The notes under the pieces: generated by a model | Databases searched by the model: none | The model's input: only the letters and a program-made list of their open reading frames with translations | What the model was told of the DNA's origin: nothing | In this document: positions 12,901 to 18,795 of the stretch, piece by piece | Position numbering within the stretch: the stretch's first letter is position 1 | How the letters are laid out: the number at the start of each line of letters is the position of its first letter | Made by a program: the position numbers and the translations under genes | DNA from: Fusobacterium necrogenes | GTDB taxonomy: Bacteria > Fusobacteriota > Fusobacteriia > Fusobacteriales > Fusobacteriaceae | DNA length: 64,000 nucleotides | Direction: 5' to 3' | NCBI RefSeq assembly: GCF_900450765.1 | Contig: NZ_UGGU01000003.1 | Span: 744,001-808,000, forward strand

Positions 12901-15059
12901 GACCAGAAATTCAATATCCAGTGGTTGAGGATTTACCAAAACCACAAAAACCAATACCAATTCCACCAAAACCAGATCCAGATCCAGATCCGGATCCAAT
13001 AATTCCTGAATTTGGAAAAATACCAAGACCAGAGGTTCACTATCCAGTAATTGAAGAATTACCAAAACCTCAAAAACCAGAAATAATTCCACCAAAACCA
13101 GATCCAGATCCAGACCCACCTAAGAAACCAGTAGTTGGAGGATATGTAAAAGATGAAAATGGAAAATGGGTTCCAGCTTATAGTAAGGGAATGGGAGCAG
13201 CTCTTACAGGTGGAGGATTAACTTCTGGAGGATTAAAAGGATATCAAGACGGAGTTAAGAGTTTAATTAAAGGTGAAACACAAGTACCTAATAGAGATGA
13301 TAAGAAACCAGTAAAACCACCTCAATATGAAGGAAAATACATAAAAGATGAAAATGGAAACTGGCACAAAACAACTTATCAACCTGGAGATGTTACAATA
13401 GGTGGAAAAGCTAGTGAATCTAATGGTATTAGTGCTCCAATGAATAATAATACAAATAGAAATACAGTAGGAACAGTGGGTAATAAAAATACTGATGGAG
13501 CGACAAAGAATACATCAGAAACTGGGACAGTAGGTAATAAAAATACTGATGGAGCGACAAAGAATACATCAGAAACTGGGACAGTAGGTAATAAAAATAC
13601 TGATGGAGCAACAAAGAATACATCAGGAACTGGAACAGTAGGTAATAAAAATACTGATGGAGCAACAAAGAATACATCAGGAACTGGAACAGTAGGTAAT
13701 AAAAATACTGATGGAGCGACAAAGAATACATCAGAAACTGGGACAGTAGGTAATAAAAATACTGATGGAGCAACAAAGAATACATCAGGAACTGGAACAG
13801 TAAGTAATAAAAATACTGATGGAGCGACAAAAAATACAGGAAGTAATTCGTCTAAGAAGAAGGCAGAAGAACCAGTATTAGCGCCACCGGCACCAGCACC
13901 AATAACAACAACAGTGAAGACGCCAGCGCCAATACCAGATGTACCAAGACCAGAAGTAAAGGTACCAATTCCAGGAGCTGGAGGAGGAGATGGAAGACCA
14001 GCATTACCACCAGTAGATTATAATCAAGGAGGAGATGGAAGACCAGCATTACCACCAGCAGATTACAATCAAGGAGGAGATGGAAGACCAGCATTACCAC
14101 CAGTAGATTACAATCAAGGAGGAGATGGAAGACCAGCATTACCACCAGTAGATTACAATCAAGGAGGAGATGGAAGACCAGCATTACCACCAGCAGATTA
14201 CAATCAAGGAGGAGATGGAAGACCAGCATTACCACCAGTAGATTATAATCAAGGAGGAGATGTAAAATTACCATTGCCACCAGCAGATTATAATCAAGGA
14301 GGAATTCTTAAATCACCTTCAACATCACAAGGTACTGGAAATTCTCAAAAGAAAGTAAGTTTTGATGATGGAAATATAGAAGTAGGATATGTTCCAAAGA
14401 ATGATTCTACAAGAAAACCGTATGATGATGCAAGGGATACAACAGAAATCTCAAAGGATATTGATAAATTACTAGGTGAACAAAAAAAATTAACAGATAA
14501 GCAAAACTCAGGAAAGAAACTTTCTAAAAAAGAGCAGGAAAAATTAAATCAATTAGAAAAAGATTTAGCAGTTTTAAATGATGAATTAGTAGATGCTATT
14601 GGACGTGACAAAGCAGATAGACCAGACGATGAGAGAATTCCTGAGGAGATGGCTAATTTAGTTAAAGAGAGACAACAATTGATGGATAAGGTAAATAGAG
14701 GTGAGCAATTAACAGCTGAACAAAAAGATAGGCTAAATGAAATAGAACTAGATATAAAAACTTTAGAAAATACTATTGCTAACTCAAAATCTAATGTTGG
14801 AGGATCTTTAACACCACCAGCACCACCAGTTAAGACAGTTACTGGAAAGACTCCAGAGACATTACCAGATACTCCTAAGCCAGATGTTAAAGTACCAATA
14901 CCTGGAACTCAAGGAGGAAGTGATGTTGTATATGCTGATCTAGATTTAGGTGCAGGATCAGGGGTAATACACGGAGGTAGTGATACAATTTACTCTAATA
15001 TTACATCAGGACCACCACCATTACCACCGAAGCCACAAAAAAAATGGACAAAATTCTGA
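3915..15059 (+). CDS. Giant TpsA filamentous-hemagglutinin-like exoprotein (3,714 aa as encoded)
   Basis: Secreted adhesin of the two-partner system. I prefer the ATG at 3915: the GGAGGG at 3903-3908 would abut the alternative ATG at 3909. Residues 1-44 form an extended signal ending EILA. The TPS secretion domain follows (about 50-290; NGISHNKFVDFNV and FILANENGITVNGAGF). Next is a long beta-helix interrupted by two helical inserts (about 741-811 and 893-976). An FHA-type segment (about 1876-1996; GDAYYETQLI, LVPQVYFGKET) precedes many hemagglutinin repeats of the GGDINIKSGG kind (to about 2930). The C-terminal 780 residues are proline-rich with two tandem-repeat blocks, helical hairpins and a tyrosine module (VVYADLDL, TIYSNI). 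There is no VENN motif and no immunity gene, so this is not a CdiA-type toxin. The stop at 15059 results from a frameshift in an A8 tract; one A fewer gives a 3,829-residue protein. Confidence 0.93.
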   Translation: MNYLKLNEKLLKHHLKNKKRITLSLIVTFMITGGLGITEEEILARDLRPRQAKNDINIGNDSPGLSIDKAANGKTDVVNIVTPGANGISHNKFVDFNVGEEGIIFNNNGFHEYVNSQLGGIVHKNANLSGGAAKTILNEVTGMRDSYLNGVVEVAGEKADFILANENGITVNGAGFINTSGVTLTTGKVNNNNGNLSVDVTKGNVVIEGSGVEVSGNYFNIISQTIELFGQVSSKNGENDADLNFIAGNNKVDFINTSAPQVTGSTNGTTSEIKYGIHAGPLGAMYGNNIRLISTAHGLGVRHEGIIRSKGDITIEADGDIAIGGLNSEKNITVTGKGKLETINGTYKVDNKIYNYSIVSTKGINLNVTGDMEINSFISANGAEGLQITAKNLKILGDKKTTAGILAQGLLLIKVEGDITIEALLRPVRNGSTSDDPPLVVGEDGKVIDPITGEILNESQYSWVGSGIQGERIEISSTNFTNDSTISNTRRLQDKSSIKITATDKLINNKLISSSGKLELNAGKLENKEGASLQGSDIKIVAGSIENVGDIRQNVDSQGETADRFGKVEIDFTNGNFINKGTVSGYEVVINGTGFILENTESGKIVASTVDYPLGQGSITIKVKDLKNKGLIQSYGSGFQNDITIDVETLSNILGHIIAQRGNITITSKGEIVNSGEIYAEKDVNITSTGASIRNEGGSSSIGAAKNVTITAENAKLENSGKIYAAEKLLVIVSELLNNGSSDGLKKYLEAFYNLGQDGTKEIDKIIGELEGQLQNAPTETEKQLIQQKIDLFKDLKEQLKNFNSSLETLPNIGTMSANSIDITTKKLAQNNGIIKANNDIQIASEDGINNTGILEAGTDVTLEAKGNIVNSQRIYAGNKIDITGKSFKATGSDKLLTDYATTLSDFSTAGGDAKLDELNKKIADLEAQLKSSTGTDLQSVKTQIDNLIKEREKLAALKAKISSLAEKLENGKDGTGLSTIESKNVNITTTNGPLSNAGIIVTSEDLTLKAQGNGSDITNTGNVAVGNNANISGNSFTNNAMTVGGKFTATLQDKLESESLKIVKGMDVTAKNAQFTNLEVGENANITLKENGAGNVTFGKDGSTSNKVNITGNLGITGGGLINKAETAVKGSLNVDKNGNNSAKFENTGTLGVNQDATIKTNGFTNSGNIVTEKGLNVESSSFTNSGEMVVKEKLNVTSTGAFENSKDIVARQGFDVKSTSFTNKQNAKINTTDFTLKAGDAITNQGSIEAKGNLDIDGEKTLNNSGKILVQGSGKIDIKESINNSGEIKVGKSTTATQANGTLQSGDLLITTGTFTNKGSGKVSAENDLDIVVTSGFNNEANGEIAAKNILIDGTATTLSTNFENSGTIASEGTLTVDLGSNKKDINLGKSGKMSSKDTMTLKTGGNISNEGKFSNIGGLDFQAGKAITNKGMILSLGDINLRAKESVTNGEKNGTGSTIWSEKKITITSETGDINNYQYSTIKSKGDMTLTATNGTLLNEGGTISSGGNLNIDTKTVINKSIVNEGKIYLEKPSIDPNDTQIWGDAFDNVNNIGGTKNSTRIEIWFPKIVDTGAVQAQATIEATGNLGIKIKEKLENDVATIRSGGNLNISGAGQVINKSLESKISLEEYLKHTLIRVEDTIRETKPAKEVIVFAGTFYDGINANLPNNTGGILNYNPVLIVLAEVLDENAGGHNWQGTQMKNLYDMLYKASGGKIEPNKKLGIKNTNELAKVETTIYSAKNSAKILAGKDITLNGVEVVNGADNIIKNQSVDVKVGSENVGTVDVNLDVSITDPNDITETNGIKYPDGVEVIKGSVTINGVTIDASTGGLISAIAVAGTINPIGYIEIPKGDNGIFRPADPRPGQNIQYKFETNIDFIDPSKYFGSEYFFGKIGYDPDRTSTVIGDAYYETQLINKVIKEALGYTGEVTADYIKTMLDSAAETQGDLGLVVGKALTPDQINSLEKDIIWYVEVEMDGEKVLVPQVYFGKETRIEMAQGDKGGGYGSTIKAGGNIDIKGGSVSNTNANIVAGGDINMDVTGDITNSAVGGFQGGISAGGDISLKAGGDLDMIGGTITSTDGGVSVETGGDINIESTLGGNLGNQTISNKAGITAKGDVTVNSGGDTTIKNGTINSSEGDVALTGKNVNIEDQNLISSGQSFDSDRISKTESSYTASTSVGSEIGGKNVSINAENDINIKGSGVVAENDLSLDAGKNVNITDGQNHYYGKTTTETNGFDMNYKLNVGSSTSETQASASAGSTVGGLGNVTIKSGQDTNIKGSDVISGGDTNVIAGGNVNITDGKNTEETKSSSSSYDVISYTKKSSETKSSTSQGSSITSGGNINIKSGGDVTSVGGEFNSLGDTNIDATGNVKFEAGKNEYEEKSNSFGVGIISGNAGVGAGGASANAGWDINNGGYSEVVNGKASDQTINDMNKVGKSGKNYMDSLAKADATIGISIQNKHKKETTWTEGSVNTGGDINIKSGGTTDIGGSDFNSKGDFNITANDIDSTKYTDEIEETSSGFNVGVKVGNNTTSSIADAVNKGMQIHENATDSEHNSVNGALVGAQVAGTVSNVIFGDLVGNVTSVTGEFGYNNSYSKTTEENITNITSGGDINFKTTGGDINLKGVEMDGNDITLDSAKDINISSAKKTEVEHSTGVNVSVGGTVSAGVGTIDGANAQVGVTGNVSVSKNDKNNQTNTGSSINGNNITIKSGGDTNVIGSNVSGNDVTVDVGGDLNIKTETDNIDEKRTEGWAGGDLSGGVASNTIVTGDAGISAGGGSITKSGDKINNQAGITAKNKIDVTVDGDLNLKGGVVGSDTGDGSLTVKGDVNVEDVKSNYEEGGAIVGVNGGTKGGGILGEVGDNVDLEKTAKGTIGINKDNITVGGDVTVNGKTNTGDDKLEGVNTDMDGSITVDKDVSQGGGTFSGTASKLPGKKTDSGSYDLPDGKQPPPPPIRRDPEPVKVDIPTLPDIPKPTVKVPIPEEHKVIKIPRPEIQYPVVEDLPKPQKPIPIPPKPDPDPDPDPIIPEFGKIPRPEVHYPVIEELPKPQKPEIIPPKPDPDPDPPKKPVVGGYVKDENGKWVPAYSKGMGAALTGGGLTSGGLKGYQDGVKSLIKGETQVPNRDDKKPVKPPQYEGKYIKDENGNWHKTTYQPGDVTIGGKASESNGISAPMNNNTNRNTVGTVGNKNTDGATKNTSETGTVGNKNTDGATKNTSETGTVGNKNTDGATKNTSGTGTVGNKNTDGATKNTSGTGTVGNKNTDGATKNTSETGTVGNKNTDGATKNTSGTGTVSNKNTDGATKNTGSNSSKKKAEEPVLAPPAPAPITTTVKTPAPIPDVPRPEVKVPIPGAGGGDGRPALPPVDYNQGGDGRPALPPADYNQGGDGRPALPPVDYNQGGDGRPALPPVDYNQGGDGRPALPPADYNQGGDGRPALPPVDYNQGGDVKLPLPPADYNQGGILKSPSTSQGTGNSQKKVSFDDGNIEVGYVPKNDSTRKPYDDARDTTEISKDIDKLLGEQKKLTDKQNSGKKLSKKEQEKLNQLEKDLAVLNDELVDAIGRDKADRPDDERIPEEMANLVKERQQLMDKVNRGEQLTAEQKDRLNEIELDIKTLENTIANSKSNVGGSLTPPAPPVKTVTGKTPETLPDTPKPDVKVPIPGTQGGSDVVYADLDLGAGSGVIHGGSDTIYSNITSGPPPLPPKPQKKWTKF
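13470..13840 (+). repeat. 54-bp tandem repeat (about 7 copies) coding an 18-residue unit
   Basis: Inside the TpsA gene, units begin at 13470, 13524, 13578, 13632, 13686, 13740 and 13794. Each encodes GTVGNKNTDGATKNTSET or a close variant (SGT for SET, VSN for VGN); the last unit is partial. The unit is a multiple of three, so copy-number change would keep the frame. The near identity of the units suggests recent expansion. Confidence 0.95.
13983..14297 (+). repeat. 45-bp tandem repeat (7 copies) coding a 15-residue proline/tyrosine unit
   Basis: Inside the TpsA gene, exact 45-base units start at 13983, 14028, 14073, 14118, 14163, 14208 and 14253. They encode GGDGRPALPPVDYNQ with a V/A swap before DY; the last unit is diverged (DVKLPLPPADYNQ). 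Each unit supplies a short proline run followed by an acidic residue and a tyrosine. Confidence 0.95.
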
Positions 15060-15405
15060 TGATGTTGTATATGCAGATTTAAATTTAGGTGCAGGATCAG
15101 GAGTAATACATGGAGGTAGTGATACAATCTATACTCAAGTTAAAGGTTCTGGAGGAGGAGGAGATGTAGCTCCAAAACCACCAAAAAGAGATGAATCATT
15201 AACAGCTGAGACTGCTAGAAAAATAGATGATTTAATGAAGCAACAAGAGATACTGACTTCAAAAGGTGAATTGTCTGATGCCGACAAAAGAAAACTTGAT
15301 CAAATTGAAAAAGATTTAGCAAAAGAATTAGCACAACTTCAAAAAGATCTAGGTGATAAAGGACCAGCAGTTCCACCAAGAGGTGAATCATTAAATAAAA
15401 AATAA
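15043..15405 (+). pseudogene. Out-of-frame 3' continuation of the TpsA gene (second tyrosine module and coiled-coil tail)
   Basis: With seven instead of eight A residues at 15037-15044, TpsA translation would continue from KPQK directly into NGQNSDDVVYADL and on to ESLNKK with a stop at 15403-15405. The tail holds a second copy of the tyrosine module (VVYADLNL at about 15067-15087, SDTIYTQV at about 15118-15141), a glycine-rich linker and a third copy of the helical hairpin seen upstream in TpsA (LMKQQEILTSKGELSDADK). It could be translated only after slippage or frameshifting: the first in-frame ATG, at 14980, has no ribosome binding site. Whether the shift is real, phase-variable or a sequencing error cannot be decided here. 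Confidence 0.85.
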
Positions 15406-15434
15406 AATTAGAGGGGGGAAACCCCCTCTAATTT
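15405..15434 (+). terminator. Hairpin terminator after the TpsA locus
   Basis: A perfect 13-bp stem (AAATTAGAGGGGG at 15405-15417 with its complement at 15422-15434) closes a GAAA loop directly at the end of the shifted TpsA frame. The T-tract is short (ATTT inside the stem), so efficiency is uncertain. Its position after 15405 rather than after the stop at 15059 suggests that the natural transcript includes the frameshifted tail. Confidence 0.75.
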
Positions 15435-15542
15435 AAAAATAATTATTGGTAATTGTATAAAGACTATTTACAGAAATAATGTTTATAGATTTACTAACTA
15501 TATAAATTAAAATATGGATTTTATCCAGAAAGGGAGTAGTAT

Positions 15543-16874
15543 ATGAGTAAAAAGAAAAAATTATTAATGCTTTTAGGATGTGCTTTATGTTTAGGATTAG
15601 CAAGTTGTAAAAATGATAATCAGACTTCTCAAGAAGCTACAACAAAAGTTTATAAAAAATTGAATAGTGAGATAGATAGAGTAAGTCCTATCTCTAATGG
15701 AAAGATTATAGTAGAAATAGACAATAAATATGGAATTCAAGATCTTGATGGAAAGATTATTGAAAACATAGAGTATGACAAGATTATAAGAGTTTTAGAA
15801 AATTGTTATTATTTAGAAAAAGCTGGAATGGGAGTTATAAAAAATATTGTCAATAATAAAGTGGTAGAGGTTAATGAAGTTGGAAAAATCTCTGAAGAAT
15901 ATTTAAAAATAATGTATAACAATAAAGTTGGTGTAGTAGATAAAGACTTAAATTGGGTTATTCCAATGGAGTACGATTACTTAGAATTCAATAAAGAGTA
16001 TATAACAGTAGTTAAAGATGGAAAGATAGATCTCTATGATATAAACATGAAAAAAATTGATTTAAAAGGTGCTGAAAAAGTATTATTAGGAATAGGAAAT
16101 TATTTATATAATGTAAAAGATAATAAATTAGGTATAATGACTCCAAATGGTGATGTTCTAGTAGAACCTAAGTATAATAACTTTTTGAGATTAAATGAAA
16201 AAGATGTAGTTATTGGATATAAGGGTAATGAAAAATATTTGATTAATTTATCAAAAAAAATAGAGGAATTAGTAGATTATGATAGTTTTGGTGAAGAGGG
16301 AGCAGGATTAATTCTGACTCTAAAAGATAATAAATTAGGATATATTAATGATATTGGAGAAGAAATTATCCCTAATAAGTATGAAGGAGCTTTTAAGGCT
16401 GATAGTGAAAGTGAATATTTACAAGTAAAAGAAGATGGTAAATGGAAATTAATACATAAAGATGGTAAATTATATAAAGAATTGCCATATAATGATATAG
16501 GAGAAAATAAAGACGAATATACTTTAGTTTTGTTAAATGATAAATTTGGATATATGGATAAAAATGGAGATGAAAAGATTACTCCACAATATCTATCTGC
16601 AACTAGCTTTGAACAAGGATACGCAATTGTAGGAATAGAAAGTGGATTTGGAATTATCAATAAGAAAAATGAGATAGTAATTCCAATGATTTATGATGAT
16701 ATTTATATACAGTCTGGTTATGTCTATGTAACAATGGATAATAAAAAAGGACTATTGGATCTATCAGGAAATGAAATATTACCAGTTGCCTATGATGATT
16801 TAGGAGCAATTGATGGAAATGTATTGTTCTACAAAAAAGCAAATGAATCAGGGTATATGGAAATAGGAAAATAG
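15543..16874 (+). CDS. WG-repeat lipoprotein
   Basis: A 443-residue exported lipoprotein of unknown function. The signal peptide has a lipobox (LGLASC, cysteine at residue 22). The mature part is built of degenerate WG/KWG repeats in which a Y/F/L-G-I or G-Y turn is followed by a D-x-x-G and a Y-D/Y-N step: YGIQDLDGKII, LGIMTPNGDVLVEPKY, LGYINDIGEEIIPNKY, FGYMDKNGDEKITPQY, FGIINKKNEIVIPMIY and KGLLDLSGNEILPVAY. Such repeats are thought to form beta-rich, possibly propeller-like scaffolds. The ATG at 15543 has an AAAGGGAG site. It has its own upstream region after the TpsA terminator, so a link to the adhesin is not evident. Confidence 0.85.
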   Translation: MSKKKKLLMLLGCALCLGLASCKNDNQTSQEATTKVYKKLNSEIDRVSPISNGKIIVEIDNKYGIQDLDGKIIENIEYDKIIRVLENCYYLEKAGMGVIKNIVNNKVVEVNEVGKISEEYLKIMYNNKVGVVDKDLNWVIPMEYDYLEFNKEYITVVKDGKIDLYDINMKKIDLKGAEKVLLGIGNYLYNVKDNKLGIMTPNGDVLVEPKYNNFLRLNEKDVVIGYKGNEKYLINLSKKIEELVDYDSFGEEGAGLILTLKDNKLGYINDIGEEIIPNKYEGAFKADSESEYLQVKEDGKWKLIHKDGKLYKELPYNDIGENKDEYTLVLLNDKFGYMDKNGDEKITPQYLSATSFEQGYAIVGIESGFGIINKKNEIVIPMIYDDIYIQSGYVYVTMDNKKGLLDLSGNEILPVAYDDLGAIDGNVLFYKKANESGYMEIGK

Positions 16875-16929
16875 TGAAGAGAAAAATTATTAAAAGACAT
16901 CAATTGAGAAATACTTGAAGGAGGCAAAC

Positions 16930-17712
16930 TTGAATTTAAGATATATAGATGAAGGGGAAGGAGAAGTATTAGTCTTTGTACACTCTTATCTTTGGAATAA
17001 AGAGATGTGGAGGCCACAAATAGATTATTTAAAAGAAAAATATAGATGTATATCGATTGATTTACCAGGACATGGAGAATCACCAAATCTAAAAGATATT
17101 GAAACTGAGAATGTTATGGAGAAGATAGCTACCTTCATTTCAGAATTACTTTCAGATTTAATGATAGAAAAATATACTTATGTTGGTTTATCTATAGGTG
17201 GAATGCTATCAGTACCACTATATAAAATAGATAAAGATAAAATAAAAAAGATGATAGTAATGGATTCATATTTAGGAGAGGAAAATATTGCGGCTAAAAC
17301 TTTATATTCTGATATATTAAAGCAAGTTGAGAATGATGGAGCAATATCAATTAAAGTTGCTGAAAAAATAGTTCCAATGTTTTTTTCAGAGAAAGTTATT
17401 CATTTGAAACATGAATTATACAAAAAACTTTTTGTTCAACTTATAAATATGCCTAGAAGTAGAATAAATACAATTTTAAAAATAGGAAAGGCTATAAATG
17501 AAAGAAAAAACCTTTTAGATGAGTTAAAAAAGATAGAAGCTCCTATGATTTTTATTGCTGGAGAATATGATATACCAAGACCTTTTTCTGAGTCAGAAGA
17601 GATGTCAAAAATAAAAAAAGATTCACTTCTATTCAAGATTGAAAATGCTGGACATATATCTAATTTAGAAAATATTGAAAAAGTTAATTTAATTCTTGAA
17701 CAGAATTTGTAA
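16930..17712 (+). CDS. Alpha/beta-hydrolase fold protein
   Basis: A cytoplasmic hydrolase of the alpha/beta family (260 residues from the chosen start); the substrate is unknown. The catalytic triad is visible: the serine in the nucleophile elbow GLSIGG, an aspartate in GEYDIPRP and a histidine in NAGHISNLE. The oxyanion region is VFVHSYLWNKEMW and the DLPGHGES loop is typical. I chose the TTG at 16930 because a clear AAGGAGG at 16918-16924 lies five bases before it; the upstream TTG at 16915 would place that site inside the coding region. It resembles 3-oxoadipate enol-lactonase-like and esterase-like hydrolases, but no pathway neighbour supports a specific reaction. Confidence 0.82.
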   Translation: MNLRYIDEGEGEVLVFVHSYLWNKEMWRPQIDYLKEKYRCISIDLPGHGESPNLKDIETENVMEKIATFISELLSDLMIEKYTYVGLSIGGMLSVPLYKIDKDKIKKMIVMDSYLGEENIAAKTLYSDILKQVENDGAISIKVAEKIVPMFFSEKVIHLKHELYKKLFVQLINMPRSRINTILKIGKAINERKNLLDELKKIEAPMIFIAGEYDIPRPFSESEEMSKIKKDSLLFKIENAGHISNLENIEKVNLILEQNL

Positions 17713-17761
17713 TTATGAAATAAAGTATGATTTTATACCTAAAATTAAAAAACATATAAGT

Positions 17762-17807
17762 AAAAAACTACATCTGATATCGATAGATATTGGATGTAGT
17801 TTTTTTT
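17762..17807. terminator. Bidirectional intrinsic terminator between convergent genes
   Basis: AAAAAACTACATC at 17762-17774 pairs with GATGTAGTTTTT at about 17793-17804, followed by more T residues. The A-run on the left gives a U-tract for minus-strand transcripts and the T-run on the right one for plus-strand transcripts. It separates the alpha/beta-hydrolase gene from the glucosaminidase gene. Confidence 0.88.
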
Positions 17808-17808
17808 A

Positions 17809-18606
17809 TTAATTTATAAGCTTATCATATTTTGTAAAGTTATTATAATTCATAGTATTGATAACTTTTTTCACATATAATTCTTTTTCTTCAGAATAAT
17901 TTATAAGACCAGTAGCAATAGTTGCTGGGGATCTGTTTTCATTTACTAATTTTCTAAGCTTTGTATAGTTTTTATTTCTTGAAAGATTTAATACAAAATC
18001 AGCAACAGAATCTTTTACACTAGTATATTTTCTCAAATAAGGCACAAAACCATTTTTTCTTTTTCCTTTTGCAGCTATTCTAGGTTCACTTGGATCAGAT
18101 GACCATACTCCAAAGAGATTATTTCCCTCTTTAAAGAACCTAGAAGTTCCCCAACCACTTTCAATAGCCCCTTGTGTAAGAATGAGTGATGTTGGGTAAA
18201 TAATAAGCCGAGAGGTGAGTTCCAACCAATTTTTATATTCTACTCTATACTTTTTAAAAAGATTTTCAATATAAATTTTTTCCTCCATAGTCAAAATCTC
18301 TTTTTGTGATAGATTTTTAACAATTTCTCTATTATTTTTTATCTCAGCATTTACAACTCTTATAGCTGGTATCAAAATATCAATGAAGATATTTTTCCTT
18401 TTATTGGCTGATAGTTTGCTTAAATCGATATTTACTTGAGTAAAGGTATATAATTTATTAGAGTTTTTCCACTTATTAATATCTTCTAAGCTATTGATTA
18501 CTACTTTTTCATATTCGACTTTAGGAATAGAATTTTGTGCATAATTTGTATCTCCAAAGATGAATAAAAAAATAAAGATAAAAATATTTTTTATTTTCAT
18601 TTTCAA
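17809..18606 (-). CDS. Exported Bax-like glucosaminidase-domain protein
   Basis: A predicted peptidoglycan N-acetylglucosaminidase of the Bax/FlgJ type (265 residues). Residues 1-23 are a signal peptide (lysines, then an IFIFIFLFIF core, cleavage near NYAQ). The glucosaminidase domain covers roughly residues 130-235: the catalytic glutamate lies in QGAIESGWGTSRF, followed by the conserved GNNLFGVWS motif and a YTSVKDSVADF segment. The preceding helical part (residues 40-125) matches the N-terminal region of Bax proteins. It is a single gene whose end abuts the convergent terminator. The role in wall remodelling is a family-based inference. Confidence 0.88.
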   Translation of the reverse strand: MKMKIKNIFIFIFLFIFGDTNYAQNSIPKVEYEKVVINSLEDINKWKNSNKLYTFTQVNIDLSKLSANKRKNIFIDILIPAIRVVNAEIKNNREIVKNLSQKEILTMEEKIYIENLFKKYRVEYKNWLELTSRLIIYPTSLILTQGAIESGWGTSRFFKEGNNLFGVWSSDPSEPRIAAKGKRKNGFVPYLRKYTSVKDSVADFVLNLSRNKNYTKLRKLVNENRSPATIATGLINYSEEKELYVKKVINTMNYNNFTKYDKLIN

Positions 18607-18734
18607 CTCCTCAAAATAAAATTATTTTAATAGTATATCATATTTAGATGTTATAAGTAAAGCTTATATACCCATCATACAATAAAGTCCTATAATTATT
18701 TTATAATATAAAATTTATAAAAATAAAAAAAATT

Positions 18735-18764
18735 TAAAAAAAGACTGATAAATTATCAGTCTTT
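18735..18764 (-). terminator. Intrinsic terminator of holA
   Basis: On the minus strand the 12-bp stem AAAGACTGATAA/TTATCAGTCTTT (plus coordinates 18740-18764) is followed by a U-run supplied by the A residues at 18735-18741. It lies about 30 bases beyond the holA stop. The remaining bases between here and the glucosaminidase start hold only AT-rich promoter-like sequence. Confidence 0.85.
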
Positions 18765-18795
18765 CAATAGAATACTCTATATTTTTAATTATAAC

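Noticed and set aside
13429-14280. Long open frames on the minus strand over the TpsA repeats
   Set aside because: They exist only because the in-frame 54- and 45-base repeats contain no stop in the opposite frames; they have no starts with ribosome sites and no protein-like composition.
14928-15141. EPIYA-type host phosphorylation motifs
   Set aside because: No EPIYA or close variant occurs; the tyrosine contexts fit the ITIM/ITSM pattern instead.
3915-15405. CdiA-type contact-dependent inhibition toxin
   Set aside because: There is no VENN motif, no recognisable toxin domain at the C-terminus and no small immunity gene after it.
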